Of a stretch of 64,000 nt of DNA, positions 1 to 7,952 are shown piece after piece. A program made the translations under genes and the position numbers. Origin of the DNA: Pseudomonas sp. UBA5706 (lineage in GTDB: Bacteria; Pseudomonadota; Gammaproteobacteria; Pseudomonadales; Pseudomonadaceae); NCBI RefSeq assembly GCF_002419965.1, contig NZ_DIHC01000033.1, forward strand, positions 125,743-189,742, written 5' to 3'. Position 1 is the stretch's first letter. The number at the start of each line of letters is the position of its first letter. The notes beneath the pieces are model-generated. The model did not search any database. It worked only from the letters and a program-made list of their open reading frames with translations, and was not told where the DNA came from.

Positions 1-188
1 AGGCGCAGATCGACCCGCAGAAGCTGCAGCCCGCTGTGAAGGCAGACGGCACCGTGGATAACGCCAAGCTGCAAGCCATCATTCAAACAGAGCTGGGTCG
101 CACCCTGCCGCTGGACGATCCTCGCCTGATTCAGCACAAAGGCAGCGCGCAGCAGTTGGCGACGCTGGGTCTGGTGCCGTCCGCTTGA
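1..188 (+). CDS. C-terminal end of an unrecognised protein (partial)
   Basis: An open frame enters from the left edge (first full codon at base 3) and ends with TGA at 186-188, giving 61 residues. The tail is hydrophilic and alternates short helical stretches with prolines; it has no membrane segment or motif I recognise. It ends 28 bases before fieF on the same strand, so the two may be co-transcribed. Codon choice (GC-rich third positions) matches the neighbouring core genes, which supports real coding. The function cannot be judged from this fragment. Confidence 0.6.
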   Translation, partial: AQIDPQKLQPAVKADGTVDNAKLQAIIQTELGRTLPLDDPRLIQHKGSAQQLATLGLVPSA

Positions 189-216
189 TTTCCAGGTCCA
201 GATTGAAGGAAGCGCC

Positions 217-1122
217 ATGAGCACCAGCCCTGAACATGCCCGGTTATTGCGTCTGGCGACGCGGGCATCGCTGGCCGTCGCCAGCACTCTGATCGTCGCC
301 AAGGCCGTGGCCTGGTGGCTAAGCGGCTCGGTCAGCATGCTGGCGGGCCTGACCGACTCGCTGCTCGATGGTGCGGCCTCGTTCCTCAACCTGTTGGCAG
401 TGCATTACGCGCTGCGGCCCGCCGATGAGGACCACCGCTACGGGCATGGCAAGGCCGAGGCATTGTCGGGCATGGCGCAGTCGCTGTTCATTGCGGTCAG
501 TGCGTTTCTGATCGGTTTCCAGGCCATCGAGCGCATTCAACATCCGCAATCATTGGGCGCTCCGGGGCTCGGCATTCTGGTAATGCTACTGTCGATCGCA
601 CTCACCGTCGCGCTGTTGACTTTCCAGCACAAGGTGGTGAAGGAAACCGGCTCGGCAGCGATTCGCGCCGACTCGCTGCATTACCGCTCTGACCTGCTGC
701 TCAACATCAGCATCATGGTAGCGCTGGGGCTAGCGTATTTCGGATATGACCAACTGGACGCTTACTTCGGTCTGGTGATCGCGTTCTACATTCTCTGGAG
801 CGCGATCTCGATCGCACGGGAAACGGTGTCGGTGCTGATGGATGCCGAGCTGGAGCCAGGCGTCAGCACGCGGATGCTGGAGTTGGCGCAGAACGTACCC
901 GGCGTGCTGGGTGCCCATGACTTGCGCACGCGCATCTCGGGCAATCATTGGTTTGTGCAGTTGCATCTGGAATTGCCCGGCACGCTGACACTGCTGGTGG
1001 CGCATGACCTGTGCGAGCAAGTGGAGCGCGCGATCATCGCCGAATATCCCAAAGCCGAAGTGCTGGTGCATGCCGACCCGCAGGAGGTAACGCAGGGAGC
1101 GAGTGGACCGGTGTTGAATTGA
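217..1122 (+). CDS. fieF: Cation diffusion facilitator, FieF-type Fe(II)/Zn(II) efflux pump
   Basis: This 301-residue inner-membrane protein exports divalent metal (iron or zinc) in exchange for protons. The family's tetrahedral metal site is visible: Asp47 and Asp51 in the motif DSLLD of helix 2, and His155 and Asp159 in HYRSD of helix 5. Each is shifted by two from E. coli FieF (D45, D49, H153, D157). Six hydrophobic segments are followed by the cytoplasmic C-terminal domain with AHDLRTR near residue 232, which binds further metal and drives dimer closure. The ATG follows a good ribosome site (GAAGGAAG). Length equals E. coli FieF (300). Family assignment is firm; the preferred metal is inferred. 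Confidence 0.93.
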   Translation: MSTSPEHARLLRLATRASLAVASTLIVAKAVAWWLSGSVSMLAGLTDSLLDGAASFLNLLAVHYALRPADEDHRYGHGKAEALSGMAQSLFIAVSAFLIGFQAIERIQHPQSLGAPGLGILVMLLSIALTVALLTFQHKVVKETGSAAIRADSLHYRSDLLLNISIMVALGLAYFGYDQLDAYFGLVIAFYILWSAISIARETVSVLMDAELEPGVSTRMLELAQNVPGVLGAHDLRTRISGNHWFVQLHLELPGTLTLLVAHDLCEQVERAIIAEYPKAEVLVHADPQEVTQGASGPVLN

Positions 1123-1233
1123 AGACTTATTTCGATAACAACCTGTAGCCAACCGGCTTGCCGGCGCAAGCGATCTCAAAAACGCCACTGCCGGCAGGCC
1201 GAACCGCAGAAAAAGCAGCAGCTCGACAGCAAA

Positions 1234-2361
1234 TCACTGTTGAACGCTGTATCCCCTCCCCGCATAACACGCCGCCATGGCCTGACGGTAGATCCCCACG
1301 ACTTCAGGCGCTGGCTGGTAGGTCGCAGCCGCTGGGTCAAAGTTGCTTTGCTGCACAGCGTATCGATAGCAATCGTATCGATCCTGCTCGATCTGTTGCT
1401 GGGTCTGGCCATTGGCCGGATAGGCAAGCACGTCGTAGGGGTCGGCCGTTTGCTGCTGAGCCTGTTGTGGCACCTGCTGCGGCGAGTACACCGGTTCGAC
1501 ACCTTGCGGCGGCTCGGCGACGACGTATTCCTGGGTGCTCTGCTCGTAGGTGTAATAGGTGCCCGCCGCGAGGAAGAACAGCGCGCTGCCCAGCCAGACC
1601 TGTTGCGCATAATCCGGCAGATACCGCACTCGCACCCCGTGCGGCGGGGCAACCACCACATAACGCGGGCCCTGCGGGCGATACCAGTAGCCACCTGAAT
1701 AGAAGTAATCGCTGCCGTGGTAAGGCACGCGGGAGTAGCCGCCTGGCATGCGATCAATTTCATAACCAGGACGATAGCGTGGTCCGCCGCCCCAACCATC
1801 GCCATGGCCATCGGGGCGACCGACGTCCGGACGACGATCGCCACCCCGCCATGGGTTGTTCTCACGGGGCTGATCGCGGTAGAAGCCCTGGCGCGGCTGC
1901 TGGGTCTGCATCACGGTGTCCGGGCGGCTCTGGATCGGCAGGTTGCTCTGGCGATCCTGCAACTGGCGCTGCTGCAATTGTTGCTGTTGCTGGCGCTGTT
2001 GTTGTTGAAGCTGATCCTGTCGTTGCTGATTACGTTCGCGGTCCTGCTGCTGGCGCTGTTGATCGGCGCGCTGCTGCTGATTTTGCTGGACCTGACGCTG
2101 CTGGTTGAGTTGTTCCTGCTGGCGCTGTTGCTGTTGTTGCTGTTGTTGCTGTTGCTGGCGCTGCTGGTCCTGATTGAAGCTGCGCTGCTGGTTCTGTTGC
2201 TGGCGTTGCATCTCGAAGCCACGCTGCTGTTGCTGGCGTTGCTGCTGCTCATTGCGCTGCTGTTGTTGCTGCTGTTGATTGTTGTCGTCGGCCAACACCT
2301 GAGCGCTGATGCTCAAGGACAAAAGACTGACACCTGCCAAACGCCAGATGCACATGTTCAT
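1234..2361 (-). CDS. Glutamine-rich envelope protein of the DUF6515 type
   Basis: I start this 375-residue protein at the ATG ending at 2361, because it follows GAGGAAA and gives a clean Sec signal peptide (MNMCIWRLAGVSLLSLSISA, then VLADD). After the signal comes about 150 residues made almost wholly of Gln with Arg, Asn and Asp, likely a long coiled coil or disordered linker. The conserved C-terminal part has a Tyr/Pro-rich stretch (YWYRPQGPRYVVV), a hydrophobic helix around LGSALFFLAAGTYYTY, and a last segment with QDRYDCYRYA and FDPAAA typical of DUF6515 or glycine-zipper-like proteins. Function is unknown; periplasmic or outer-membrane location is inferred. The CAG/CAA repeats (1970-2290) are prone to in-frame length change. 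It converges on fieF. Confidence 0.8.
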   Translation of the reverse strand: MNMCIWRLAGVSLLSLSISAQVLADDNNQQQQQQQRNEQQQRQQQQRGFEMQRQQQNQQRSFNQDQQRQQQQQQQQQQQRQQEQLNQQRQVQQNQQQRADQQRQQQDRERNQQRQDQLQQQQRQQQQQLQQRQLQDRQSNLPIQSRPDTVMQTQQPRQGFYRDQPRENNPWRGGDRRPDVGRPDGHGDGWGGGPRYRPGYEIDRMPGGYSRVPYHGSDYFYSGGYWYRPQGPRYVVVAPPHGVRVRYLPDYAQQVWLGSALFFLAAGTYYTYEQSTQEYVVAEPPQGVEPVYSPQQVPQQAQQQTADPYDVLAYPANGQTQQQIEQDRYDCYRYAVQQSNFDPAAATYQPAPEVVGIYRQAMAACYAGRGYSVQQ

Positions 2362-2606
2362 GCTTTCCTCACTGCGGCGCGGATACCTGTTGATAGGACT
2401 GCATTCTGGGTACGCCGTTCGCCGCACTCTATCAGCGAGGGTCAGGCCGCGAAACCATCAGGGTGGCCAGGTCCCACACCCGGCATCACCCTCTTGACCA
2501 AGCCAGCTTGCTGACGGTGGCAATTTCGATGAAGCCACCGTCGGCAAGTCGGACGGCTACAGGAGCGCACGCAGCTTATGAATAGGGGAAACAAAATCGC
2601 AGGCAT

Positions 2607-2630
2607 AAAAAAGAGGGCCTTTGGCCCTCT
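2607..2630 (-). terminator. Rho-independent terminator facing the minus strand
   Basis: Read on the minus strand this is an 8-bp stem (AGAGGGCC paired with GGCCCTCT, three-base loop) followed by six T. On the plus strand the following bases are only TCTCTTG-like, so the minus orientation is the better one. No minus-strand protein gene lies to its right before the divergent regulator promoter. Confidence 0.75.
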
Positions 2631-2856
2631 CTTGAATACTTCGTCCTGGCTCGACGCTTTTGACGCCGGCTCACCTCGCATCGTCTTCTGGACACTGCGT
2701 AGCCCGGTGGCCTGATCAACCCTATGGGGCTGGAGGCCGCGGCAGGCCTGATTCGGCGGGCCGCGCTGGACGCGTTGTCCGGGCAGTGATTCTGGTTAAA
2801 AGAATAGGCTCGAGCATGCGACACAGGATTGCGAATGTTGCTGACGAAAACACTAC

Positions 2857-2886
2857 TTGCGCAATTTTTCGCTTCGGATGAATAAT
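2857..2886 (+). promoter_or_regulatory. Probable sigma-70 promoter of the Lrp-type gene
   Basis: TTGCGC at 2857-2862 and AATAAT at 2881-2886 are separated by 18 bases, and the start codon follows about 30 bases later. The octamer GCGCAATT/GCGCAATC recurs at 2861 and 2891, which could be part of an autoregulatory site, as Lrp/AsnC regulators often control themselves. Pattern match only. Confidence 0.45.
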
Positions 2887-2918
2887 TCGGCGCAATCGTT
2901 CTTATAAAGGTGCCCTCC

Positions 2919-3398
2919 GTGAGCAAGCTCGATAGATATGACCTGAGTATTCTGGCCGAACTGCAGCGAGACGCGCGCATCTCCAATCAGGAGTTGGCCG
3001 AGCGCATCGGGCTGTCGCCCTCGCCCTGCTCACGGCGGGTCAAACAGCTCGAAGACGACGGCTATATCGTGCGTCAGGTGGCACTGCTGGACCGCAAGAA
3101 GCTGGGCCTGAGCCTGACCGCTTACGTGCTGATCGGCATGGACCGGCACACGCCCGACCGCTTCGAGCATTTCGAACAGCAGATCCGCAACTTGCCGCAG
3201 GTTCTGGAGTGCAGCCTGGTCACCGGTGTCGATGCCGACTACCAACTGAAAGTCGTGGTGCCCGACATGGACCACTACCAAAAATTTCTTCTCGGCCATC
3301 TGACCCGTATCGACGGTGTCACCAGCGTGCGCTCAAGCTTCGTGCTCAATCAGGTGCTGGCCAGTACCGAACTGCCGCTGGTTCATCTGCGCAGCTGA
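2919..3398 (+). CDS. Lrp/AsnC family transcriptional regulator
   Basis: A 159-residue DNA-binding regulator with the standard layout: N-terminal winged helix-turn-helix (residues about 4-60, including NQELAERIGLSPSPCSRRVK) and a C-terminal RAM/ligand-binding beta-alpha domain. Such proteins sense amino acids and bind as octamers or hexadecamers. I chose GTG at 2919 because AAAGGT lies seven bases upstream and the product begins MSKLDRYD as in relatives; GTG at 2910 is a possible earlier start. The gene stands alone, with a small membrane-protein gene 51 bases downstream. The target genes cannot be read from the sequence. Confidence 0.88.
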   Translation: MSKLDRYDLSILAELQRDARISNQELAERIGLSPSPCSRRVKQLEDDGYIVRQVALLDRKKLGLSLTAYVLIGMDRHTPDRFEHFEQQIRNLPQVLECSLVTGVDADYQLKVVVPDMDHYQKFLLGHLTRIDGVTSVRSSFVLNQVLASTELPLVHLRS

Positions 3399-3449
3399 TG
3401 TCACGACAACGTCTATAACCGTAAGCCCACCGTTGAACCGGAGATGATG

Positions 3450-3656
3450 ATGCAACCCGAGGTGTTCGAAGAATGGATGATGACCATTCTAGTGACCGTG
3501 CTGATCGGTTTCATGGGATTCATCGTCTGGGACCTGGCGAAAAAATCCGGGGCTGGGCGGTTCGGCACGATGATTCTGTTCGGCGTGCTGGGGCTAGGGG
3601 TTTTGGCGTTTGTGATCAAGACCGTGGTGATAGCCTATCTTGAGCAGCACCCATGA
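3450..3656 (+). CDS. Small DUF2788 membrane protein
   Basis: A 68-residue protein with two hydrophobic helices (about residues 10-28 and 40-62) joined by a basic loop (DLAKKSGAGRFG), typical of DUF2788 proteins of Pseudomonas. Three ATG codons lie in a row (3444, 3447, 3450). CCGGAG ends directly before the first, so the third, six bases away, is the most natural start. Function is unknown. It probably shares a transcript with the regulator upstream, since only 51 bases separate them. Confidence 0.75.
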   Translation: MQPEVFEEWMMTILVTVLIGFMGFIVWDLAKKSGAGRFGTMILFGVLGLGVLAFVIKTVVIAYLEQHP

Positions 3657-3759
3657 TACCGATCGCGCTTCGGACCTGTAGCGGAACGCTTTGCCGGCGG
3701 TAGCGGTGTCGAAGCGGGCAACCTTGCCCTACACAAGGCGATCAATTCCAGACACGCAC

Positions 3760-4395
3760 TCACGACAACTTCGCAGGCACTTCCCGCCACTGCCCTTGAT
3801 CCAGCCCATCGATGGTCCAGTCGCCAATGCGTACCCGAACCAGCCGCAGGGTGGGCAAGCCCACTGCTGCAGTCATTCGGCGCACCTGCCGATTCCGGCC
3901 TTCCTTGATGATCAGCTCCAGCCAATGGGTCGGCACACTTTTGCGGAAACGTACCGCAGGGTTGCGCGGCCAAAGGTTGGGCTCGTCGAGGCGTCGGGCC
4001 TGCGCGGGCAGGGTCGGGCCGTCATTCAGTGCGACGCCATCTCGCAGGGTTTGCAGTTGCTCATCGGAAGGCTCGCCCTCTACCTGCACCCAATACGTCT
4101 TGGCCAGCTTGTGTTTGGGGTCGGCGATCCGCGCCTGCAACTGCCCATCGTTGGTCAGCAAAAGCAGGCCTTCGCTGTCACGGTCCAGTCGTCCGGCCGG
4201 GTAGATGCCGGGGATTTCGATAAAGTCCTTAAGCGTCGCACGCCCTTGGTCATCGCTGAACTGAGTCAACACGTCAAACGGCTTGTTGAACAGGATCAGC
4301 CGGGGCTCGGCAGGCGGTGCCTTGGCGACACGGCGAGGTGCGCTGGATGCATTCGGCGCGGGGCGGCGGGAAATGGGGCGTTGATGGCGGGGCAT
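3760..4395 (-). CDS. rluE: 23S rRNA pseudouridine(2457) synthase RluE
   Basis: This 211-residue enzyme converts one uridine of 23S rRNA (U2457 in E. coli numbering) to pseudouridine. It belongs to the RsuA/RluB/E/F branch. The catalytic Asp71 sits in GRLDRDSEGLLLLT, and the family-typical EGRNRQVRRMTA follows near residue 165. Similarity to E. coli RluE runs the whole length (FNKPFDVLTQF, LNDGPTLPA, LWPRNP). The first 30 residues are basic and disordered, and no S4 domain is present, as expected for RluE. A terminator separates it from amn, so it has its own promoter. Confidence 0.93.
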   Translation of the reverse strand: MPRHQRPISRRPAPNASSAPRRVAKAPPAEPRLILFNKPFDVLTQFSDDQGRATLKDFIEIPGIYPAGRLDRDSEGLLLLTNDGQLQARIADPKHKLAKTYWVQVEGEPSDEQLQTLRDGVALNDGPTLPAQARRLDEPNLWPRNPAVRFRKSVPTHWLELIIKEGRNRQVRRMTAAVGLPTLRLVRVRIGDWTIDGLDQGQWREVPAKLS

Positions 4396-4411
4396 ATCGG
4401 CTCAAAGCGTA

Positions 4412-4443
4412 AAAACGGAAAGGACCACTTTAGTGGCCCTTTC
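4412..4443 (-). terminator. Terminator of amn
   Basis: On the minus strand the bases form GAAAGG-G-CCACT, a two-base loop, and AGTGG-T-CCTTTC, with one internal mismatch, followed by CG and TTTTT. It lies 18 bases after the amn stop and before the rluE start. Confidence 0.75.
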
Positions 4444-4460
4444 TCTGAACAGCCAGTAAA

Positions 4461-5924
4461 TCAACGGAACGGTGGCTCGTCGAAACTGCGCAGCTTGCGC
4501 GAGTGCAGCGAGTTGAGCTGGGTGCGCATCAGGTCCAGGGCGGCGATGCCGATCTTCAGATGCTGGGTGACGGCGCGCTCATAAAAAGCATTGGCCGAGC
4601 CCGGCAGTTTGATTTCGCTGTGCAGCGGCTTGTCGGAGACACAGAGCAAAGTCCCGTATGGCACGCGCAGACGATAGCCTTGAGCTGCAATGGTGCCGCT
4701 TTCCATGTCCACCGCGACGGCGCGCGACAGGTTGATCAGCGGCCGTTCCTGTGCCCAGCGCAGCTCCCAGTTGCGGTCGTCGTAGGTCAATACGGTGCCG
4801 GTGCGCAGGCGCTTTTTCAAATCGTCTCCACGCTCGCCCGTGACCTGCGCTGCCGACTCCTGCAACGCCATTTGCACTTCAGCCAGCGCAGGGATCGGGA
4901 TGTTTGGCGGCAGAACACGATCAAGAATGCCGTCACGACGCATGTAGGCGTGGGCCAGCACGTAATCGCCGATGGTTTGCGACTGACGCAGGCCGCCGCA
5001 GTGGCCGATCATCAGCCAGCAATGCGGGCGCAGTACGGCCAGGTGGTCGGTGATGTTCTTGGCATTGGACGGGCCGACACCAATGTTGACCAGGGTCACG
5101 CCGTGGCCGTCTTCGGCGATCAGGTGGTAGGCCGGCATCTGGTATCGGTGCCAGACCACGCTGGAGACGATGGCCTGAGCCTCGCCGTGGTCCATGCTCT
5201 TGTCGACGATGACGTTACCCGGCAGGACCATTTTCACGAAACGCGGATCGTCACGCAGTTTTTCCAGGCCGTGGACGATGAACTGGTCGACGTAGCGATG
5301 GTAGTTGGTCAACAGAATCCAGGGCTGCACGTGGCGCCAGTCGCTGCCGGTGTAGTGCACCAGGCGGCGCAGCGAGAAGTCCACGCGAGCGGCGTCGAAC
5401 AGCGCCAGCGGCAGCGGATCGGTATTGGCCCAGTCGTACAGCCCATCGGCGATGCCGTCGGTGGCGGCGGACAGGTCGGTACTCGGGAACACGCGCGCCA
5501 GGGTGGCGGCGGTAACGCCCGTGCCGGCCAGTTCGTCGCCCTGCTCGACCACATACGGATAAGGAATGTTCTGCGCGCTGACCCCGACTTCGACCGTGAC
5601 AGTGAAGTCGTTCATCAACGGTACGAGCTGTTCGAGCAAGTATTTGCGGAAGGCCGCCGGGTGGGTGACGGTGACGCTGTAAGTACCGGGCAGTTGGACC
5701 TTGGCATAGGCACGGGTGGTCAGCGGTACTTCGCCATGGCAGTGGTAGGTCAGGCGCAGCTCAGGGTAGCGGAACAGCAGACGCTCGGCGGCATCGGGCT
5801 CGACGCGGTCTTTGAGGTAACGCTTGAGCGCCTGGTTCAAGGCGCCGGTCGCACGTGCGTGCAGCTCGGCAAGCCGATCCACGGCTTGCTCGGCGGTTTC
5901 TACGACAATAAAAGCTTCAGTCAC
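4461..5924 (-). CDS. amn: AMP nucleosidase
   Basis: The enzyme hydrolyses AMP to adenine and ribose 5-phosphate and helps balance the adenylate pool. The product (487 residues) has the N-terminal AMP nucleosidase domain (FRYPELRLTYH, TRAYAKVQLPGTYSVTVT) and the C-terminal phosphorylase-like fold with the substrate region GVGPSNAKNITDHLAVLRPHCWLMIGHCGGL and AVDMESGTIAA. The frame is open further upstream. I prefer the GTG ending at 5924, because AGAAGG lies nine bases upstream; the ATG nine bases earlier (5933) directly abuts that site. Length agrees with E. coli Amn (484). It is followed by its own terminator. Confidence 0.92.
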   Translation of the reverse strand: MTEAFIVVETAEQAVDRLAELHARATGALNQALKRYLKDRVEPDAAERLLFRYPELRLTYHCHGEVPLTTRAYAKVQLPGTYSVTVTHPAAFRKYLLEQLVPLMNDFTVTVEVGVSAQNIPYPYVVEQGDELAGTGVTAATLARVFPSTDLSAATDGIADGLYDWANTDPLPLALFDAARVDFSLRRLVHYTGSDWRHVQPWILLTNYHRYVDQFIVHGLEKLRDDPRFVKMVLPGNVIVDKSMDHGEAQAIVSSVVWHRYQMPAYHLIAEDGHGVTLVNIGVGPSNAKNITDHLAVLRPHCWLMIGHCGGLRQSQTIGDYVLAHAYMRRDGILDRVLPPNIPIPALAEVQMALQESAAQVTGERGDDLKKRLRTGTVLTYDDRNWELRWAQERPLINLSRAVAVDMESGTIAAQGYRLRVPYGTLLCVSDKPLHSEIKLPGSANAFYERAVTQHLKIGIAALDLMRTQLNSLHSRKLRSFDEPPFR

Positions 5925-6093
5925 GATGCGCATCCTTCTGATCTTGCAAGGCTCCATCTTGCCTGCAACGGCGGGGGAAGGCACGAAATGATGCAGCAAC
6001 AAAAGGTGATCTGCAGCAGCACGATTCGCTGGCAGCGGCGTCCTTAGAACGCTATTGCCGGCAAGCCCTACTGCTACGGCAAGGGTCTATCGA

Positions 6094-7743
6094 TCACGCT
6101 ACCTGCGGCGACGACCGCGCCACCAACGCCTGAACATCCACTCCACGAGGCAGCACGCCGTAGACCCGGCCGGGGTGTTGCAGTCGTCCTGCGATGAAAC
6201 CGTCACTGACCGTCGAATTCCCCGCCTCCAGCAGCAGCTTGGCTTGCAGTCCTACGGCGATGTCTTCGGTCAGTTGCCGCGCGCGGTACTGAATATCAGC
6301 TGTGTCCTTGAACGCGGTCTTCAATTGGCCGATATGCGCTGCCAGTCGCGCATCGCCGTGGCCATCGCCCAGTTCGTCGAACAACGCGTCCAGTACGCCC
6401 GGCTCTTTCGACAGCGCTCGCAACACGTCCAGGCACTGTACGTTGCCTGAGCCTTCCCAGGTTGAGTTCACCGGCGCTTCTCTATAAAGACGCGGCAGGA
6501 TGGTGTCCTCCACATACCCCGCGCCGCCCATGCACTCTGCGGCTTCGTTGATCATGGCCGGGGCGCGCTTGCAGATCCAGTACTTGCCCACCGCCGTGAC
6601 CAACCGTGCAAAACGCGCTTCGTGGGGATCGTCAAGCCGCTCCAGCGAGCGCCCCATACGCAGGGTCAATGCCAGCGCGGCTTCGCTTTCCAGCGCTAGA
6701 TCAGCCAACACGTTCTGCATCAATGGCTGCTCACTGAGCACACGCCCGCTGACACTACGGTGGGCGCAATGATGCGCCGCCTGCGTCAGCGCCTGACGCA
6801 TCAAGGCGCTGGAACCGGTCATGCAGTCGAAGCGGGTCATGGCAACCATCTCGATGATCGTTGGCACGCCGCGCCCTTCTTCACCCACCATCCAGGCCAG
6901 CGCCCCGCGGAATTCGACCTCGCTGGACGCATTGGACCAGTTGCCTAGTTTGTTCTTGAGGCGCTGTATGTAGAACTCGTTGCGGGTGTCGTCCGGGCGA
7001 TGGCGAGGCAGCAGGAAACAGCTCAAGCCTTTGTCAGTCTGCGCCAGGGTGAGGAAGGCATCGCACATCGGCGCCGAGCAGAACCATTTATGTCCGACCA
7101 GCTCGTAGGCCTGACCCGGGCCAGGCTGACCGACCGGATAAGCCCGGGTGGTGTTGGCTCGCACATCGGTGCCACCCTGCTTTTCGGTCATCGCCATGCC
7201 GATGGTGACCCCGGTTTTGTGAGCGATCCCGACATTGCGCGGGTCGTACCGGGTCGCGAGAATTTTCGGCAGCCAGATGTCGGCCAGATCAGGTTGCAAC
7301 CTGAGGGCCGGAACGCTGGCGAACGTCATGGTCAGCGGACAGCCGCTCCCAGCCTCGGCCTGGGTGTGCAGGTAACTCATGGACGCGCGGGCGACATGAG
7401 CGCCCGGGCGCGGGTCCGTCCAGGGCAGCGAAGCAATGCCGTGCTCGACAGCGGTCTGCATCAATTGGTGATATGCGGGGTGGAACTCCACCAGGTCGAC
7501 GCGATGGCCATAGCGGTCATGGCTGACGAACACCGGTTTGTTCTGATTGGCGAGAAATCCCGCCTCCATCAGCGGCCCGCCCGCCAATGCACCGTACGCA
7601 TCGATTTTCGCCTGCGCCCAGCCCGCACCGAAACGCCTGGACCACTCCTGCAACGGCAGATCGATGCGGTACAGGTTGGTCCCGTCCAGCGCTGGGGGCT
7701 GGTTGGTGACCTCGTGGGTTTCGGCGAACTGATGCAGGTTCAT
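6094..7743 (-). CDS. aidB: AidB-like acyl-CoA dehydrogenase family flavoprotein
   Basis: A 549-residue FAD protein closely related to E. coli AidB (541 residues), a member of the acyl-CoA dehydrogenase superfamily induced by alkylation stress and able to bind DNA. Shared blocks include FHPAYHQLMQ, AEAGSGCPLTMTFA, GMAMTEKQGGTDV, LVGHKWFCSAPMCDAFL, KLGNWSNASSEVEF and LYREAPVNSTWEGSGNV. The ATG ending at 7743 is preceded by GGAG at good distance; the open frame beyond it has no relatives. It could also act as an isovaleryl-CoA-type dehydrogenase. An A8 run lies about 80 bases upstream of the start. It stands alone between amn and the sensor kinase gene. Confidence 0.88.
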   Translation of the reverse strand: MNLHQFAETHEVTNQPPALDGTNLYRIDLPLQEWSRRFGAGWAQAKIDAYGALAGGPLMEAGFLANQNKPVFVSHDRYGHRVDLVEFHPAYHQLMQTAVEHGIASLPWTDPRPGAHVARASMSYLHTQAEAGSGCPLTMTFASVPALRLQPDLADIWLPKILATRYDPRNVGIAHKTGVTIGMAMTEKQGGTDVRANTTRAYPVGQPGPGQAYELVGHKWFCSAPMCDAFLTLAQTDKGLSCFLLPRHRPDDTRNEFYIQRLKNKLGNWSNASSEVEFRGALAWMVGEEGRGVPTIIEMVAMTRFDCMTGSSALMRQALTQAAHHCAHRSVSGRVLSEQPLMQNVLADLALESEAALALTLRMGRSLERLDDPHEARFARLVTAVGKYWICKRAPAMINEAAECMGGAGYVEDTILPRLYREAPVNSTWEGSGNVQCLDVLRALSKEPGVLDALFDELGDGHGDARLAAHIGQLKTAFKDTADIQYRARQLTEDIAVGLQAKLLLEAGNSTVSDGFIAGRLQHPGRVYGVLPRGVDVQALVARSSPQVA

Positions 7744-7952
7744 GAGCGGGCTCCGATTCGGGTCGGTACGCGGCAATCGCGCAGAGGCGAACCAGTGAAT
7801 CACGCAGCGGCAGCGAAAAAAAAGCGCCATAGGCGACTAAATGACGGCGGTTTTGCCATGTCCCTGGGCAGTCACGCTGCAAGCGCTCCGCAGCGATCCG
7901 GCTTGCCAACGGCAGCAATTTGCAGGCCAATCCCCGCCGGCCAGTGGTGCCA

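Larger units (their letters stand above)
2362..2918. other. Intergenic region upstream of the Lrp-type regulator
   Basis: No convincing gene lies in these 557 bases. A REP-like segment is at about 2528-2570. A minus-strand terminator sits at 2607-2630 without any annotated minus-strand gene feeding it. A plus-strand frame of 21 codons (2724-2788) reads like the tail of a degraded protein but has no start context. The right end holds the probable promoter of the regulator at 2919. Confidence 0.6.

Noticed and set aside
1717..2514. A plus-strand frame with very leucine-rich translation, looking like a membrane protein
   Set aside because: It is the complement of the Gln-rich repeat (CAG/CAA reads as CTG/TTG); no ribosome site and no membrane-protein pattern outside the repeat.
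2724..2788. A 21-codon frame reading like the end of a protein (MGLEAAAGLIRRAALDALSGQ-like)
   Set aside because: Too short and without a start context; may be a relic, but chance cannot be excluded.
4503..6047. A 514-codon frame opposite amn
   Set aside because: Antisense shadow of a well-defined gene with His/Gln/Val-rich translation and no start context.
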